64,000 nt of DNA from Luzula sylvatica (taxonomy: Eukaryota; Streptophyta; Magnoliopsida; Poales; Juncaceae): the NCBI GenBank assembly GCA_946800325.1, contig OX326958.1:59823793-59887792 (forward strand). The letters are read 5' to 3'. Below, piece by piece: positions 11,790-24,969 of this stretch. Made by a program: the position numbers and the translations under genes. The stretch's first letter is position 1. The number at the start of each line of letters is the position of its first letter. The notes under the pieces were generated by a model. That model was not told the DNA's origin, ran no database searches, and saw only the letters and a program-made list of their open reading frames with translations.

Positions 11790-13820
11790 TTTTCGATTCA
11801 AAACAAGATTTTAACGCTTTGAGGTGTTCAAATAACATGTTTTTAGATCATTTGTATCGTATCTTTTAGTACGTAACTTTTCACCAAATTTCACAAACAC
11901 TAAGAAATTTTGTTTTTCGATTCAAAACAAGATTTTAACGCTTTGAGGAGTTCAAATAACGTGTTTCTAGATCATTTGTATCGTATCTTTTACTACATAA
12001 CTTTTCACCAAATTTCACAAACACTAAGAAAGTTTTTTTTTCGATTCAAAACAAGATTTTAACGCTTTGAGGAGTTCAAATAACGTGTTTTTAGATCATT
12101 TATATCGTATCTTTTACTACATAACTTTTCACCAAATTTCACAAACACCAAGAAAGTTTGTTTTTCGATTCAAAACAAGATTTTAACGCTTTGAGGTGTT
12201 CAAATAACGTGTTTTTAGATCATTTGTGTCGTATCTTTTAGTACATAACTTTTCACCAAATCTCCCAAACACTAAGAAAGTTTGTTTTTCCATTCAAAAC
12301 AAACATTTAACGCTTTGAGGAGTTCAAATAACGTGTTTTTAGATCATTTGTATCGTATCTTTTAGTACATAAGTTTTCAACAAATTTCACAAACACTAAG
12401 AAAGTTTGTTTTTCGATTCAAAACAAGATTTTAAAGCATTGAGGAGTTCAAATAACATGTTTTTAGATCAGGTGTATCGTATCTTTTACTACATAACTTT
12501 TCACCAAATTTCACAAACACTAAGAAAGTTTGTTTTTCGATTCAAAACAAGATTTTAACGCTTTGAGGAGTTCAAATAACGTGTTTTTACATCATTTGTA
12601 TCGTATCTTTTACTACAAAACTTTTCACCAAATTTCAGAAACACTAAGAAAGCTTGTTTTTCGATTCAAAACAAGATTTTTAACGCTTTGAGGAGTTCAA
12701 ATAACGTGTTTTTAGATCATTTGTATCGTATCTTTTACTACATAACTTTTCACCAAATTTCACAAACACTAAAAAAGTTTGTTTTTCGATTTCAAAACAA
12801 GATTTTAACGCTTTGAGGAGTTCAAATAACGTGTTTTTAGATCATTTGTATCGTATCTTTTAGTACATAACTTTTCACCAAATTTTACAAACACTAAGAA
12901 AGTTTGTTTTTCGATTCAAAACAAGATTTTAAATCATTGAGGTGTTCAAATAACATGTTTTTAGATCATTTGTATCGTATCTTTTAGTACATAACTTTTC
13001 ACCAAATTACACAAACACTAAGAAAGTTTGTTTTTCGATTCAAAACAAGATTTTAACGCTTTGAGGAGTTCAGATAACAAGTTTTTAGATCAGGTGTATC
13101 GTATCTTTTACTACATAACTTTTTACCAAATTTCAAAAATGCTAAGAAAGTTTGTTTTTCGATTCAAAACAAGATTTTAACGCTTTGAGGAGTTCAAATA
13201 ACATGTTTTTAGATCAGGTGTATCGTATCTTTTACTACATAACTTTTTACCAAATTTCAGAAACACTAAGAAAGTTTGTTTTTCGATTCAAAACAAGATT
13301 TTAACGCTTTGAGGAGTTCAACTAACGTGTTTTTAGATCATTTGTATCGTATCTTTTACTAAATAACTTTTCACAAAATTTCACAAACACTAAGAAAGTT
13401 TGTTTTTCGATTCAAAACAAGATTTTAACGCTTTGAGGTGTTCAAATAACATGTTTTTAGATCATTTGTATCGTATCTTTTAGTACATAACTTTTCACCA
13501 AATTTCACAACCACTAAGAAATTTTGTTTTTCGATTCAAAACAAGATTTTAACGCTTTGAGGAGTTCAAATAACGTGTTTCTAGATCATTTGTATCGTAT
13601 CTTTTACTACATAACGTTTCACCAAATTTCACAAACACTAAGAAAGTTAGTTTTTCGATTCAAAACATGATTTTAACGCTTTGAGGAGTTCAAATAACGT
13701 GTTTTTAGATCATTTGTATCGTATCTTTTACTACATAACTTTTCCCCAAATTTCACAAACACTAAGAGAGTTTGTTTTTCGATTCAAAACAAGATTTTAA
13801 CGCTTTGAGGTGTTCAAATA
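11790..13820 (+). repeat. Copy of the 0.4-2.4 kb block
   Basis: This segment matches about 380-2410 at offset 11,410 bp: 'cattcaaaac' at 881 and 12291, 'aaaaaagttt' at 1361 and 12771. The match ends at about 13832, where 'atgagg' with 'tctattgc' replaces 'atcagg' with 'tcttttac'. Private changes include 'tacgtaac' near 11871, 'cacaaccac' near 13507 and 'agttagttt' near 13646. The 'cacaaccac' variant becomes common in later blocks (from about 18.3 kb), placing this block as a closer relative of the right-hand part of the array. Confidence 0.72.
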
Positions 13821-16675
13821 ACATGTTTTTAGATGAGGTGTATCGTATCTATTGCTACATAACTTTTTACCAAATTTCAGAAACGCTAAGAAAGTTTGTT
13901 TTTCGATTCAAAACAAGATTTTAACGCTTTGAGGAGTTCAAATAACATGTTTTTAGATCATTTGTATCATATCTTTTACTACATAACTTTTCAGCAAATT
14001 TCACAAACACTAAGAAAGTTTGTTTTTTGATTCAAAACAAGATTTTAACGCTTTGAGGAGTTCAAATAACGTGTTTTTAGATCATTTGTATCGTATCTTT
14101 TACTACAAAACTTTTCACCAAATTTCACAAACACTAAGAAAGCTTGTTTTTCGATTCAAAACAATATTTTAACGCTTTGAGGAGTTCAAACAACGTGTTT
14201 TTAGATTCTTTGTATCGTATCTTTTAGTACATCACTTTTCACCAAATTTCACAAACACTAAGAAAGTTTGTTTTTCGATTCAAAACAAGATTTTAACGCT
14301 TTGAGGAGTTCAAATAACGTGTTTTTAGATCATTTGTATCGTATCTTTTAGTACATAACTTTTCACCAAATTTCACAAACACTAAGAAAGTTTGTTTTTC
14401 GATTCAAAACAAGATTTCAACGTTTGGATGAGTTCAAATAACGTGTTTTTAGATCATTTGTATCATATCTTTTACTACATAACTTTTCACCAAATTTCAC
14501 AAACTCTAAGAAAGTTTGTTTTCCGATTCAAAACAAGATTTTAACGCTTTGAGGAGTTCAAACAACGTGTTTCCAGATCATTTGCATCATATCTTTTAGT
14601 GCATAACTTTTCGCCAAATTTTACAAACACTAAGAAAGTTTGTTTTTCGATTCAAAACAAGATTTTAAAGCTTTGAGGAGTTCAAATAACATGTTTTTAG
14701 ATCATTTGTTTCGTATCTTTTAGTACATAACTTTTCACCAAATTACACAAACACTAAGAAAGTTTGTTTTTCGATTCAAAACAAGATTTTAACGCTTTGA
14801 GGAGTTCAGATAACAAGTTTTTAGATCAGGTGTATCGTATCTTTTACTACATAACTTTTTACCAAATTTCAGAAACGCTAAGAAAGTTTGTTTTTCGATT
14901 CAAAACAAGATTTTAACGCTTTGAGGAGTGCAAATAACAAGTTTTTAGATCAGGTGTATCGTATCTTTTACTACATAACTTTTTACCAAATTTCAGAAAC
15001 GCTAAGAAAGTTTGTTTTTCGATTCAAAACAAGATTTTAACGCTTTGAGGAGTTCAAATAACGTGTTTTTAGATCATTTGTATCGTATCTTTTACTACAT
15101 AACTTTTCACCAAATTTCACAAACACTAAGAAAGTTTGTTTTTCGATTCAAAACAAGATTTTAACGCTTTGAGGAGTTCAAATAACGTGTTTTTAGATCA
15201 TTTGTATCGTATCTTTTACTACATAACTTTTCCCCAAATTTCACAAACACTAAGAGAGTTTGTTTTTCGATTCAAAACAAGATTTTAACGCTTTGAGGTG
15301 TTCAAATAACATGTTTTTAGATGAGGTGTATCGTATCTATTGCTACATAACTTTTTACCAAATTTCAGAAACGCTAAGAAAGTTTGTTTTTCGATTCAAA
15401 ACAAGATTTTAACGCTTTGAGGAGTTCAAATAACATGTTTTTAGATCATTTGTATCATATCTTTTACTACATAACTTTTCAGCAAATTTCACAAACACTA
15501 AGAAAGTTTGTTTTTCGATTCAAAACAAGATTTTAACGCTTTGAGGAGTTCAAATAACGTGTTTTTAGATCATTTGTATCGTATCTTTTACTACAAAACT
15601 TTTCACCAAATTTCACAAACACTAAGAAAGCTTGTTTTTCGATTCAAAACAATATTTTAACGCTTTGAGGAGTTCAAACAACGTGTTTTTAGATTCTTTG
15701 TATCGTATCTTTTAGTACATCACTTTTCACCAAATTTCACAAACACTAAGAAAGTTTGTTTTTCGATTCAAAACAAGATTTTAACGCTTTGAGGAGTTCA
15801 AATAACGTGTTTTTAGATCATTTGTATCGTATCTTTTAGTACATAACTTTTCACCAAATTTCACAAACACTAAGAAAGTTTGTTTTTCGATTCAAAACAA
15901 GATTTCAACGTTTGGATGAGTTCAAATAACGTGTTTTTAGATCATTTGTATCATATCTTTTACTACATAACTTTTCACCAAATTTCACAAACTCTAAGAA
16001 AGTTTGTTTTCCGATTCAAAACAAGATTTTAACGCTTTGAGGAGTTCAAACAACGTGTTTCCAGATCATTTGCATCATATCTTTTAGTGCATAACTTTTC
16101 GCCAAATTTTACAAACACTAAGAAAGTTTGTTTTTCGATTCAAAACAAGATTTTAAAGCTTTGAGGAGTTCAAATAACATGTTTTTAGATCATTTGTTTC
16201 GTATCTTTTAGTACATAACTTTTCACCAAATTACACAAACACTAAGAAAGTTTGTTTTTCGATTCAAAACAAGATTTTAACGCTTTGAGGAGTTCAGATA
16301 ACAAGTTTTTAGATCAGGTGTATCGTATCTTTTACTACATAACTTTTTACCAAATTTCAGAAACGCTAAGAAAGTTTGTTTTTCGATTCAAAACAAGATT
16401 TTAACGCTTTGAGGAGTGCAAATAACAAGTTTTTAGATCAGGTGTATCGTATCTTTTACTACATAACTTTTTACCAAATTTCAGAAACGCTAAGAAAGTT
16501 TGTTTTTCGATTCAAAACAAGATTTTAACGCTTTGAGGAGTTCAAATAACGTGTTTTTAGATCATTTGTATCGTATCTTTTACTAGATAACTTTTCACCA
16601 AATTTCACAAACACTAAGAAAGTTTGTTTTTCGATTCAAAACAAGATTTTAACGCTTTGAGGAGTTCAAATAACA
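13670..16675 (+). repeat. Second 12-monomer tandem duplication (1,488 bp)
   Basis: Copies lie at about 13670-15160 and 15160-16675. 'atgagg' followed by 'tctattgc' occurs at 13833 and 15321, 'tttccccaaa' near 13741 and 15229, and 'gaggagtgca' at 14923 and 16411. By eye only a few differences separate the copies, such as 'gttttttgattc' near 14023 and 'tactagataac' near 16582. That makes this one of the youngest duplications in the window. It has the same unit number as the duplication at 2.33-5.3 kb but a different content, so it is an independent event. Confidence 0.82.
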
Positions 16676-18270
16676 TGTTTTTAGATCATTTGTATCGTAT
16701 CTTTTAGTACATAACTTTTCACCAAATTTCACAAACACTAAGAAATTTTGTTTTTCGATTCAAAACAAGATTTTAACGCTTTGAGGAGTTCAAATAACGT
16801 GTTTCTAGATCATTTGTATCGTATCTTTTAGTACATAACTTTTCACCAAATTTCACAAACACTAAGAAAGTTTTTTTTTCGATTCAAAACAAGATTTTAA
16901 CGCTTTGAGGAGTTCAAATAACGTGTTTCTAGATCATTTGTATCGTATCTTTTACTACATAACTTTTCACCAAATTTCACAAACACTAAGAAAGTTTTTT
17001 TTTCGATTCAAAACAAGATTTTAACGCTTTGAGGAGTTCAAATAACGTGTTTTTAGATCATTTATATCGTATCTTTTACTACATAACTTTTCACCAAATT
17101 TCACAAACACCAAGAAAGTTTGTTTTTCGATTCAAAACAAGATTTTAACGCTTTGAGGTGTTCAAATAACGTGTTTTTAGATCATTTGTGTCGTATCTTT
17201 TAGTACATAACTTTTCACCAAATCTCCCAAACACTAAGAAAGTTTGTTTTTCGATTCAAAACAAGATTTTAAAGCATTGAGGAGTTCAAATAACATGTTT
17301 TTAGATCAGGTGTATCGTATCTTTTACTACATAACTTTTCACCAAATTTCACAAACACTAAGAAAGTTTGTTTTTCGATTCAAAACAAGATTTTAACGCT
17401 TTGAGGAGTTCAAATAACGTGTTTTTACATCATTTGTATCGTATCTTTTACTACAAAACTTTTCACCAAATTTCAGAAACACTAAGAAAGCTTGTTTTTC
17501 GATTCAAAACAAGATTTTTAACGCTTTGAGGAGTTCAAATAACGTGTTTTTAGATCATTTGTATCGTATCTTTTACTACATAACTTTTCACCAAATTTCA
17601 CAAACACTAAAAAAGTTTGTTTTTCGATTTCAAAACAAGATTTTAACGCTTTGAGGAGTTCAAATAACGTGTTTTTAGATCATTTGTATCGTATCTTTTA
17701 GTACATAACTTTTCACCAAATTTTACAAACACTAAGAAAGTTTGTTTTTCGATTCAAAACAAGATTTTAAATCATTGAGGTGTTCAAATAACATGTTTTT
17801 AGATCATTTGTATCGTATCTTTTAGTACATAACTTTTCACCAAATTACACAAACACTAAGAAAGTTTGTTTTTCGATTCAAAACAAGATTTTAACGCTTT
17901 GAGGAGTTCAGATAACAAGTTTTTAGATCAGGTGTATCGTATCTTTTACTACAAAACTTTTTACCAAATTTCAAAAATGCTAAGAAAGTTTGTTTTTCGA
18001 TTCAAAACAAGATTTTAACGCTTTGAGGAGTTCAAATAACATGTTTTTAGATCAGGTGTATCGTATCTTTTACTACATAACTTTTTACCAAATTTCAGAA
18101 ACACTAAGAAAGTTTGTTTTTCGATTTAAAACAAGATTTTAACGCTTTGAGGAGTTCAACTAACGTGTTTTTAGATCATTTGTATCGTATCTTTTACTAA
18201 ATAACTTTTCACAAAATTTCACAAACACTAAGAAAGTTTGTTTTTCGATTCAAAACAAGATTTTAACGCT
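16676..18270 (+). repeat. Rearranged satellite patch with one unit gained and one lost
   Basis: The segment follows the order of 11.8-13.4 kb, with two differences. Two successive XbaI-type units with long T starts occur near 16800-17040 where one is expected. The unit with the triple substitution ('aaacaaacattt') that should follow 'atctcccaaac' near 17222 is absent, so 'atctccc' is joined directly to the 'aaagcattg' unit. The net length is unchanged by unit count, as expected of reciprocal one-unit slips. Confidence 0.65.
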
Positions 18271-20712
18271 TTGAGGTGTTCAAATAACATGTTTTTAGAT
18301 CATTTGTATCGTATCTTTTAGTACATAACTTTTCACCAAATTTCACAACCACTAAGAAATTTTGTTTTTCGATTCAAAACAAGATTTTAACGCTTTGAGG
18401 AGTTCAAATAACGTGTTTCTAGATCATTTGTATCGTATCTTTTACTACATAACGTTTCACCAAATTTCACAAACACTAAGAAAGTTTGTTTTTCGATTCA
18501 AAACATGATTTTAACGCTTTGAGGAGTTCAAATAACGTGTTTTTAGATCATTTGTATCGTATCTTTTACTACATAACTTTTCACCAAATTTCACAAACAC
18601 TAAGAGAGTTTGTTTTTCGATTCAAAACAAGATTTTAACGCTTTGAGGTGTTCAAATAACATGTTTTTAGATGAGGTGTATCGTATCTATTGCTACATAA
18701 CTTTTTACCAAATTTCAGAAACGCTAAGAAAGTTTGTTTTTCGATTCAAAACAAGATTTTAACGCTTTGAGCAGTTCAAATAACATGTTTTTAGATCATT
18801 TGTATCATATCTTTTACTACATAACTTTTCAGCAAATTTCACAAACACTAAGAAAGTTTGTTTTTCGATTCAAAACAAGATTTTAACGCTTTGAGGAGTT
18901 CAAATAACGTGTTTTTAGATCATTTGTATCGTATCTTTTACTACAAAACTTTTCACCAAATTTCACAAACACTAAGAAAGCTTGTTTTTCGATTCAAAAC
19001 AAGATTTTAACGCTTTGAGGAGTTCAAATAACGTGTTTTTAGATCATTTGTATCGTATCTTTTACTACAAAACTTTTCACCAAATTTCACAAACACTAAG
19101 AAAGCTTGTTTTTCGATTCAAAACAATATTTTAACGCTTTGAGGAGTTCAAATAACGTGTTTTTAGATTCTTTGTATCGTATCTTTTAGTACATCACTTT
19201 TCACCAAATTTCACAAACACTAAGAAAGTTTGTTTTTCGATTCAAAACAAGATTTTAACGCTTTGAGGAGTTCAAATAACGTGTTTTTAGATCATTTGTA
19301 TCGTATCTTTTAGTACATAACTTTTCACCAAATTTCACAAACACTAAGAAAGTTTGTTTTTCGATTCAAAACAAGATTTTAACGTTTGGAGGAGTTCAAA
19401 TAACGTGTTTTTAGATCATTTGTATCATATCTTTTACTACATAACTTTTCACCAAATTTCACAAACTCTAAGAAAGTTTGTTTTCCGATTCAAAACAAGA
19501 TTTTAACGCTTTGAGGAGTTAAAACAACGTGTTTCCAGATCATTTGCATCGTATCTTTTAGTACATAACTTTTCGCCAAATTTTACAAACACTAAGAAAG
19601 TTTGTTTTTCGATTCAAAACAAGATTTTAAAGCTTTGAGGAGTTCAAATAACATGTTTTTAGATCATTTGTATCGTATCTTTTAGTACATAACTTTTCAC
19701 CAAATTACACAAACACTAAGAAAGTTTGTTTTTCGATTCAAAACAAGATTTTAACGCTTTGAGGAGTTCAGATAACAAGTTTTTAGATCAGGTGTATCGT
19801 ATCTTTTACTACATAACTTTTTACCAAATTTCAAAAATGCTAAGAAAGTTTGTTTTTCGATTCAAAACAAGATTTTAACGCTTTGAGGAGTTCAAATAAC
19901 ATGTTTTTAGATCAGGTGTATCGTATCTTTTACTACATAACTTTTTACCAAATTTCAGAAACACTAAGAAAGTTTGTTTTTCGATTCAAAACAAGATTTT
20001 AACGCTTTGAGGAGTTCAGCTAACGTGTTTTTAGATCATTTGTATCGTATCTTTTACTAAATAACTTTTCACAAAATTTCACAAACACTAAGAAAGTTTG
20101 TTTTTCGATTCAAAACAAGATTTTAACGCTTTGAGGTGTTCAAATAACATGTTTTTAGATCATTTGTATCGTATCTTTTAGTACATAACTTTTCACCAAA
20201 TTTCACAACCACTAAGAAATTTTGTTTTTCGATTCAAAACAAGATTTTAATGCTTTGAGGAGTTCAAATAACGTGTTTCTAGATCATTTGTATCGTATCT
20301 TTTACTACATAACTTTTTACCAAATTTCAGAAACGCTAAGAAAGTTTGTTTTTCGATTCAAAACAAGATTTTAACGCTTTGAGGAGTGCAAATAACTTGT
20401 TTTTAGATCAGGTGTATCGTATCTTTTACTACATAACTTTTTACCAAATTTCAGAAACACTAAGAAAGTTTGTTTTTCGATTCAAAACAAGATTTTAACG
20501 CTTTGAGGAGTTCAAATAACGTGTTTTTAGATCATTTGTATCGTATCTTTTACTACATAACTTTTCACCAAATTTCACAAACACTAAGAAAGTTTGTTTT
20601 TCGATTCAAAACAAGATTTTAACGCTTTGAGGTGTTCAAATAACGTGTTTTTAGATCATTTGTGTCGTATCTTTTAGTACATAACTTTTCACCAAATCTC
20701 CCAAACACTAAG

Positions 20713-20743
20713 AATGTTTGTTTTTCAATTCAAAACAAACATT
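20713..20743. other. Perfect 12-bp dyad within a satellite monomer
   Basis: The arms 'aatgtttgtttt' and 'aaaacaaacatt' are exact reverse complements separated by the 7-base loop 'tcaattc'. Five further copies are identical over the dyad: 27413..27443, 33610..33640, 38450..38480, 40058..40088 and 44897..44927. The reference monomer has only a 7-bp core (ttgtttt / aaaacaa) at this place. Here three adjacent substitutions at 25-27 (gat to aca) and T at position 1 complete the longer arms. A relative with a 9-bp perfect core ('gtttgtttt' / 'aaaacaaac') occurs near 30392, 46636, 51098, 54074, 56056, 59032 and 61509. Cruciform or hairpin formation, or binding of a dimeric protein, is an inference. 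Confidence 0.8.
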
Positions 20744-21950
20744 TAACGCTTTGAGGAGTTCAAATAACGTGTTTTTAGATCATTTGTATCGTATCTTTTA
20801 GTACATAAGTTTTCAACAAATTTCACAAACACTAAGAAAGTTTGTTTTTCGATTCAAAACAAGATTTTAAAGCATTGAGGAGTTCAAATAACATGTTTTT
20901 AGATCAGGTGTATCGTATCTTTTACTACATAACTTTTCACCAAATTTCACAAACACTAAGAAAGTTTGTTTTTCGATTCAAAACAAGATTTTAACGCTTT
21001 GAGGAGTTCAAATAACGTGTTTTTACATCATTTGTATCGTATCTTTTACTACAAAACTTTTCACCAAATTTCAGAAACACTAAGAAAGCTTGTTTTTCGA
21101 TTCAAAACAAGATTTTTAACGCTTTGAGGAGTTCAAATAACGTGTTTTTAGATCATTTGTATCGTATCTTTTACTACATAACTTTTCACCAAATTTCACA
21201 AACACTAAAAAAGTTTGTTTTTCGATTTCAAAACAAGATTTTAACGCTTTGAGGAGTTCAAATAACGTGTTTTTAGATCATTTGTATCGTATCTTTTAGT
21301 ACATAACTTTTCACCAAATTTTACAAACACTAAGAAAGTTTGTTTTTCGATTCAAAACAAGATTTTAAAGCATTGAGGTGTTGAAATAACATGTTTTTAG
21401 ATCATTTGTATCGTATCTTTTAGTACATAACTTTTCACCAAATTACACAAACACTAAGAAAGTTTGTTTTTCAATTCAAAACAAGATTTTAACGCTTTGA
21501 GGAGTTCAGATAACAAGTTTTTAGATCAGGTGTATCGTATCTTTTACTACATAACTTTTTACCAAATTTCAAAAATGCTAAGAAAGTTTGTTTTTCGATT
21601 CAAAACAAGATTTTAACGCTTTGAGGAGTTCAAATAACATGTTTTTAGATCAGGTGTATCGTATCTTTTACTACATAACTTTTTACCAAATTTCAGAAAC
21701 ACTAAGAAAGTTTGTTTTTCGATTGAAAACAAGATTTTAACGCTTTGAGGAGTTCAAATAACGTGTTTTTAGATCATTTGTATCGTATCTTTTACTACAT
21801 AACTTTTCACCAAATTTCACAAACACTAAGAAAGTTTGTTTTTCGATTCAAAACAAGATTTTAACGCTTTGAGGTGTTCAAATAACGTGTTTTTAGATCA
21901 TTTGTATCGTATCTTTTAGTACATAACTTTTCACCAAATTTCACAAACAC

Positions 21951-23070
21951 TAAGAAATTTTGTTTTTCGATTCAAAACAAGATTTTAACGCTTTGAGGAG
22001 TTCAAATAACGTGTTTCTAGATCATTTGTATCGTATCTTTTACTACATAACTTTTCACCAAATTTCACAAACACTAAGAAAGTTTTTTTTTCGATTCAAA
22101 ACAAGATTTTAACGCTTTGAGGAGTTCAAATAACGTGTTTCTAGATCATTTATATCGTATCTTTTACTACATAACTTTTCACCAAATTTCACAAACACCA
22201 AGAAAGTTTGTTTTTCGATTCAAAACAAGATTTTAACGCTTTGAGGTGTTCAAATAACGTGTTTTTAGATCATTTGTGTCGTATCTTTTAGTACATAACT
22301 TTTCACCAAATTTCACAAACACTAAGAAATTTTGTTTTTCGATTCAAAACAAGATTTTAACGCTTTGAGGAGTTCAAATAACGTGTTTCTAGATCATTTG
22401 TATCGTATCTTTTACTACATAACTTTTCACCAAATTTCACAAACACTAAGAAAGTTTTTTTTTCGATTCAAAACAAGATTTTAACGCTTTGAGGAGTTCA
22501 AATAACGTGTTTCTAGATCATTTATATCGTATCTTTTACTACATAACTTTTCACCAAATTTCACAAACACCAAGAAAGTTTGTTTTTCGATTCAAAACAA
22601 GATTTTAACGCTTTGAGGTGTTCAAATAACGTGTTTTTAGATCATTTGTATCGTATCTTTTAGTACATAACTTTTCACCAAATTTCACAAACACTAAGAA
22701 ATTTTGTTTTTCGATTCAAAACAAGATTTTAACGCTTTGAGGAGTTCAAATAACGTGTTTCTAGATCATTTGTATCGTATCTTTTACTACATAACTTTTC
22801 ACCAAATTTCACAAACACTAAGAAAGTTTGTTTTTCGATTCAAAACAAGATTTTAACGCTTTGAGGAGTTCAAATAACGTGTTTCTAGATCATTTGTATC
22901 GTATCTTTTACTACATAACGTTTCACCAAATTTCACAAACACTAAGAAAGTTTGTTTTTCGATTCAAAACATGATTTTAACGCTTTGAGGAGTTCAAATA
23001 ACGTGTTTTTAGATCATTTGTATCGTATCTTTTACTACATAACTTTTCACCAAATTTCACAAACACTAAG
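21951..23070 (+). repeat. Triplicated trimer (372-bp period)
   Basis: The junction 'taagaaattttg' occurs at 21951, 22323 and 22695, exactly 372 bp (3 x 124) apart. Each is followed by an XbaI unit; the first two passes continue through a long-T unit and a 'caccaag' unit. Other blocks, for example 5.33-5.7 kb, have one pass. The triplication is carried inside later copies at about 28.65-29.77, 34.4-35.47 and 40.85-41.92 kb, so it arose before those larger duplications. Confidence 0.75.
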
Positions 23071-24969
23071 AGGGTTTGTTTTTCGATTCAAAACAAGATT
23101 TTAACGCTTTGAGGTGTTCAAATAACATGTTTTTAGATGAGGTGTATCGTATCTATTGCTACATAACTTTTTACCAAATTTCAGAAACGCTAAGAAAGTT
23201 TGTTTTTCGATTCAAAACAAGATTTTAACGCTTTGAGGAGTTCAAATAACATGTTTTTAGATCATTTGTATCATATCTTTTACTACATAACTTTTCAGCA
23301 AATTTCACAAACACTAAGAAAGTTTGTTTTTCGATTCAAAACAAGATTTTAACGCTTTGAGGAGTTCAAATAACGTGTTTTTAGATCATTTGTATCGTAT
23401 CTTTTACTACAAAACTTTTCACCAAATTTCACAAACGATAAGAAAGCTTGTTTTTCGATTCAAAACAAGATTTTAACGCTTTGAGGAGTTCAAATAACGT
23501 GTTTTTAGATCATTTGTATCGTATCTTTTACTACAAAACTTTTCACCAAATTTCACAAACACTAAGAAAGCTTGTTTTTCGATTCAAAACAATATTTTAA
23601 CGCTTTGAGGAGTTCAAATAACGTGTTTTTAGATTCTTTGTATCGTATCTTTTAGTACATCACTTTTCACCAAATTTCACAAACACTAAGAAAGTTTGTT
23701 TTTCGATTCAAAACAAGATTTTAACGCTTTGAGGAGTTCAAATAACGTGTTTTTAGATCATTTGTATCGTATCTTTTAGTACATAACTTTTCACCAAATT
23801 TCACAAACACTAAGAAAGTTTGTTTTTCGATTCAAAACAAGATTTTAACGTTTGGAGGAGTTCAAATAACGTGTTTTTAGATCATTTGTATCATATCTTT
23901 TACTACATAACTTTTCACCAAATTTCACAAACTCTAAGAAAGTTTGTTTTCCGATTCAAAACAAGATTTTAACGCTTTGAGTAGTTCAAACAACGTGTTT
24001 CCAGATCATTTGCATCGTATCTTTTAGTACATAACTTTTCGCCAAATTTTACAAACACTAAGAAAGTTTGTTTTTCGATTCAAAACAAGATTTTAAAGCT
24101 TTGAGGAGTTCAAATAACATGTTTTTAGATCATTTGTATCGTATCTTTTAGTACATGACTTTTCACCAAATTACACAAACACTAAGAAAGTTTGTTTTTC
24201 GATTCAAAACAAGATTTTAACGCTTTGAGGAGTTCAGATAACAAGTTTTTAGATCAGGTGTATCGTATCTTTTACTACATAACTTTTTACCAAATTTCAG
24301 AAACGCTAAGAAAGTTTGTTTTTCGATTCAAAACAAGATTTTAACGCTTTGAGGAGTGCAAATAACATGTTTTTAGATCAGGTGTATCGTATCTTTTACT
24401 ACATAACTTTTTACCAAATTTCAGAAACACTAAGAAAGTTTGTTTTTCGATTCAAAACAAGATTTTAACGCTTTGAGGAGTTCAAATAACGTGTTTTTAG
24501 ATCATTTGTATCGTATCTTTTACTACATAACTTTTCACCAAATTTCACAAACACTAAGAAAGTTTGTTTTTCGATTCAAAACAAGATTTTAACGCTTTGA
24601 GGAGTTCAAATAACGTGTTTTTACATCATTTGTATCGTATCTTTTACTACAAAACTTTTCACCAAATTTCAGAAACACTAAGAAAGCTTGTTTTTCGATT
24701 CAAAACAAGATTTTTAACGCTTTGAGGAGTTCAAATAACGTGTTTTTAGATCATTTGTATCGTATCTTTTACTACATAACTTTTCACCAAATTTCACAAA
24801 CACTAAAAAAGTTTGTTTTTCGATTTCAAAACAAGATTTTAACGCTTTGAGGAGTTCAAATAACGTGTTTTTAGATCATTTGTATCGTATCTTTTAGTAC
24901 ATAACTTTTCACCAAATTTTACAAACACTAAGAAAGTTTGTTTTTCGATTCAAAAAAAGATTTTAAATC

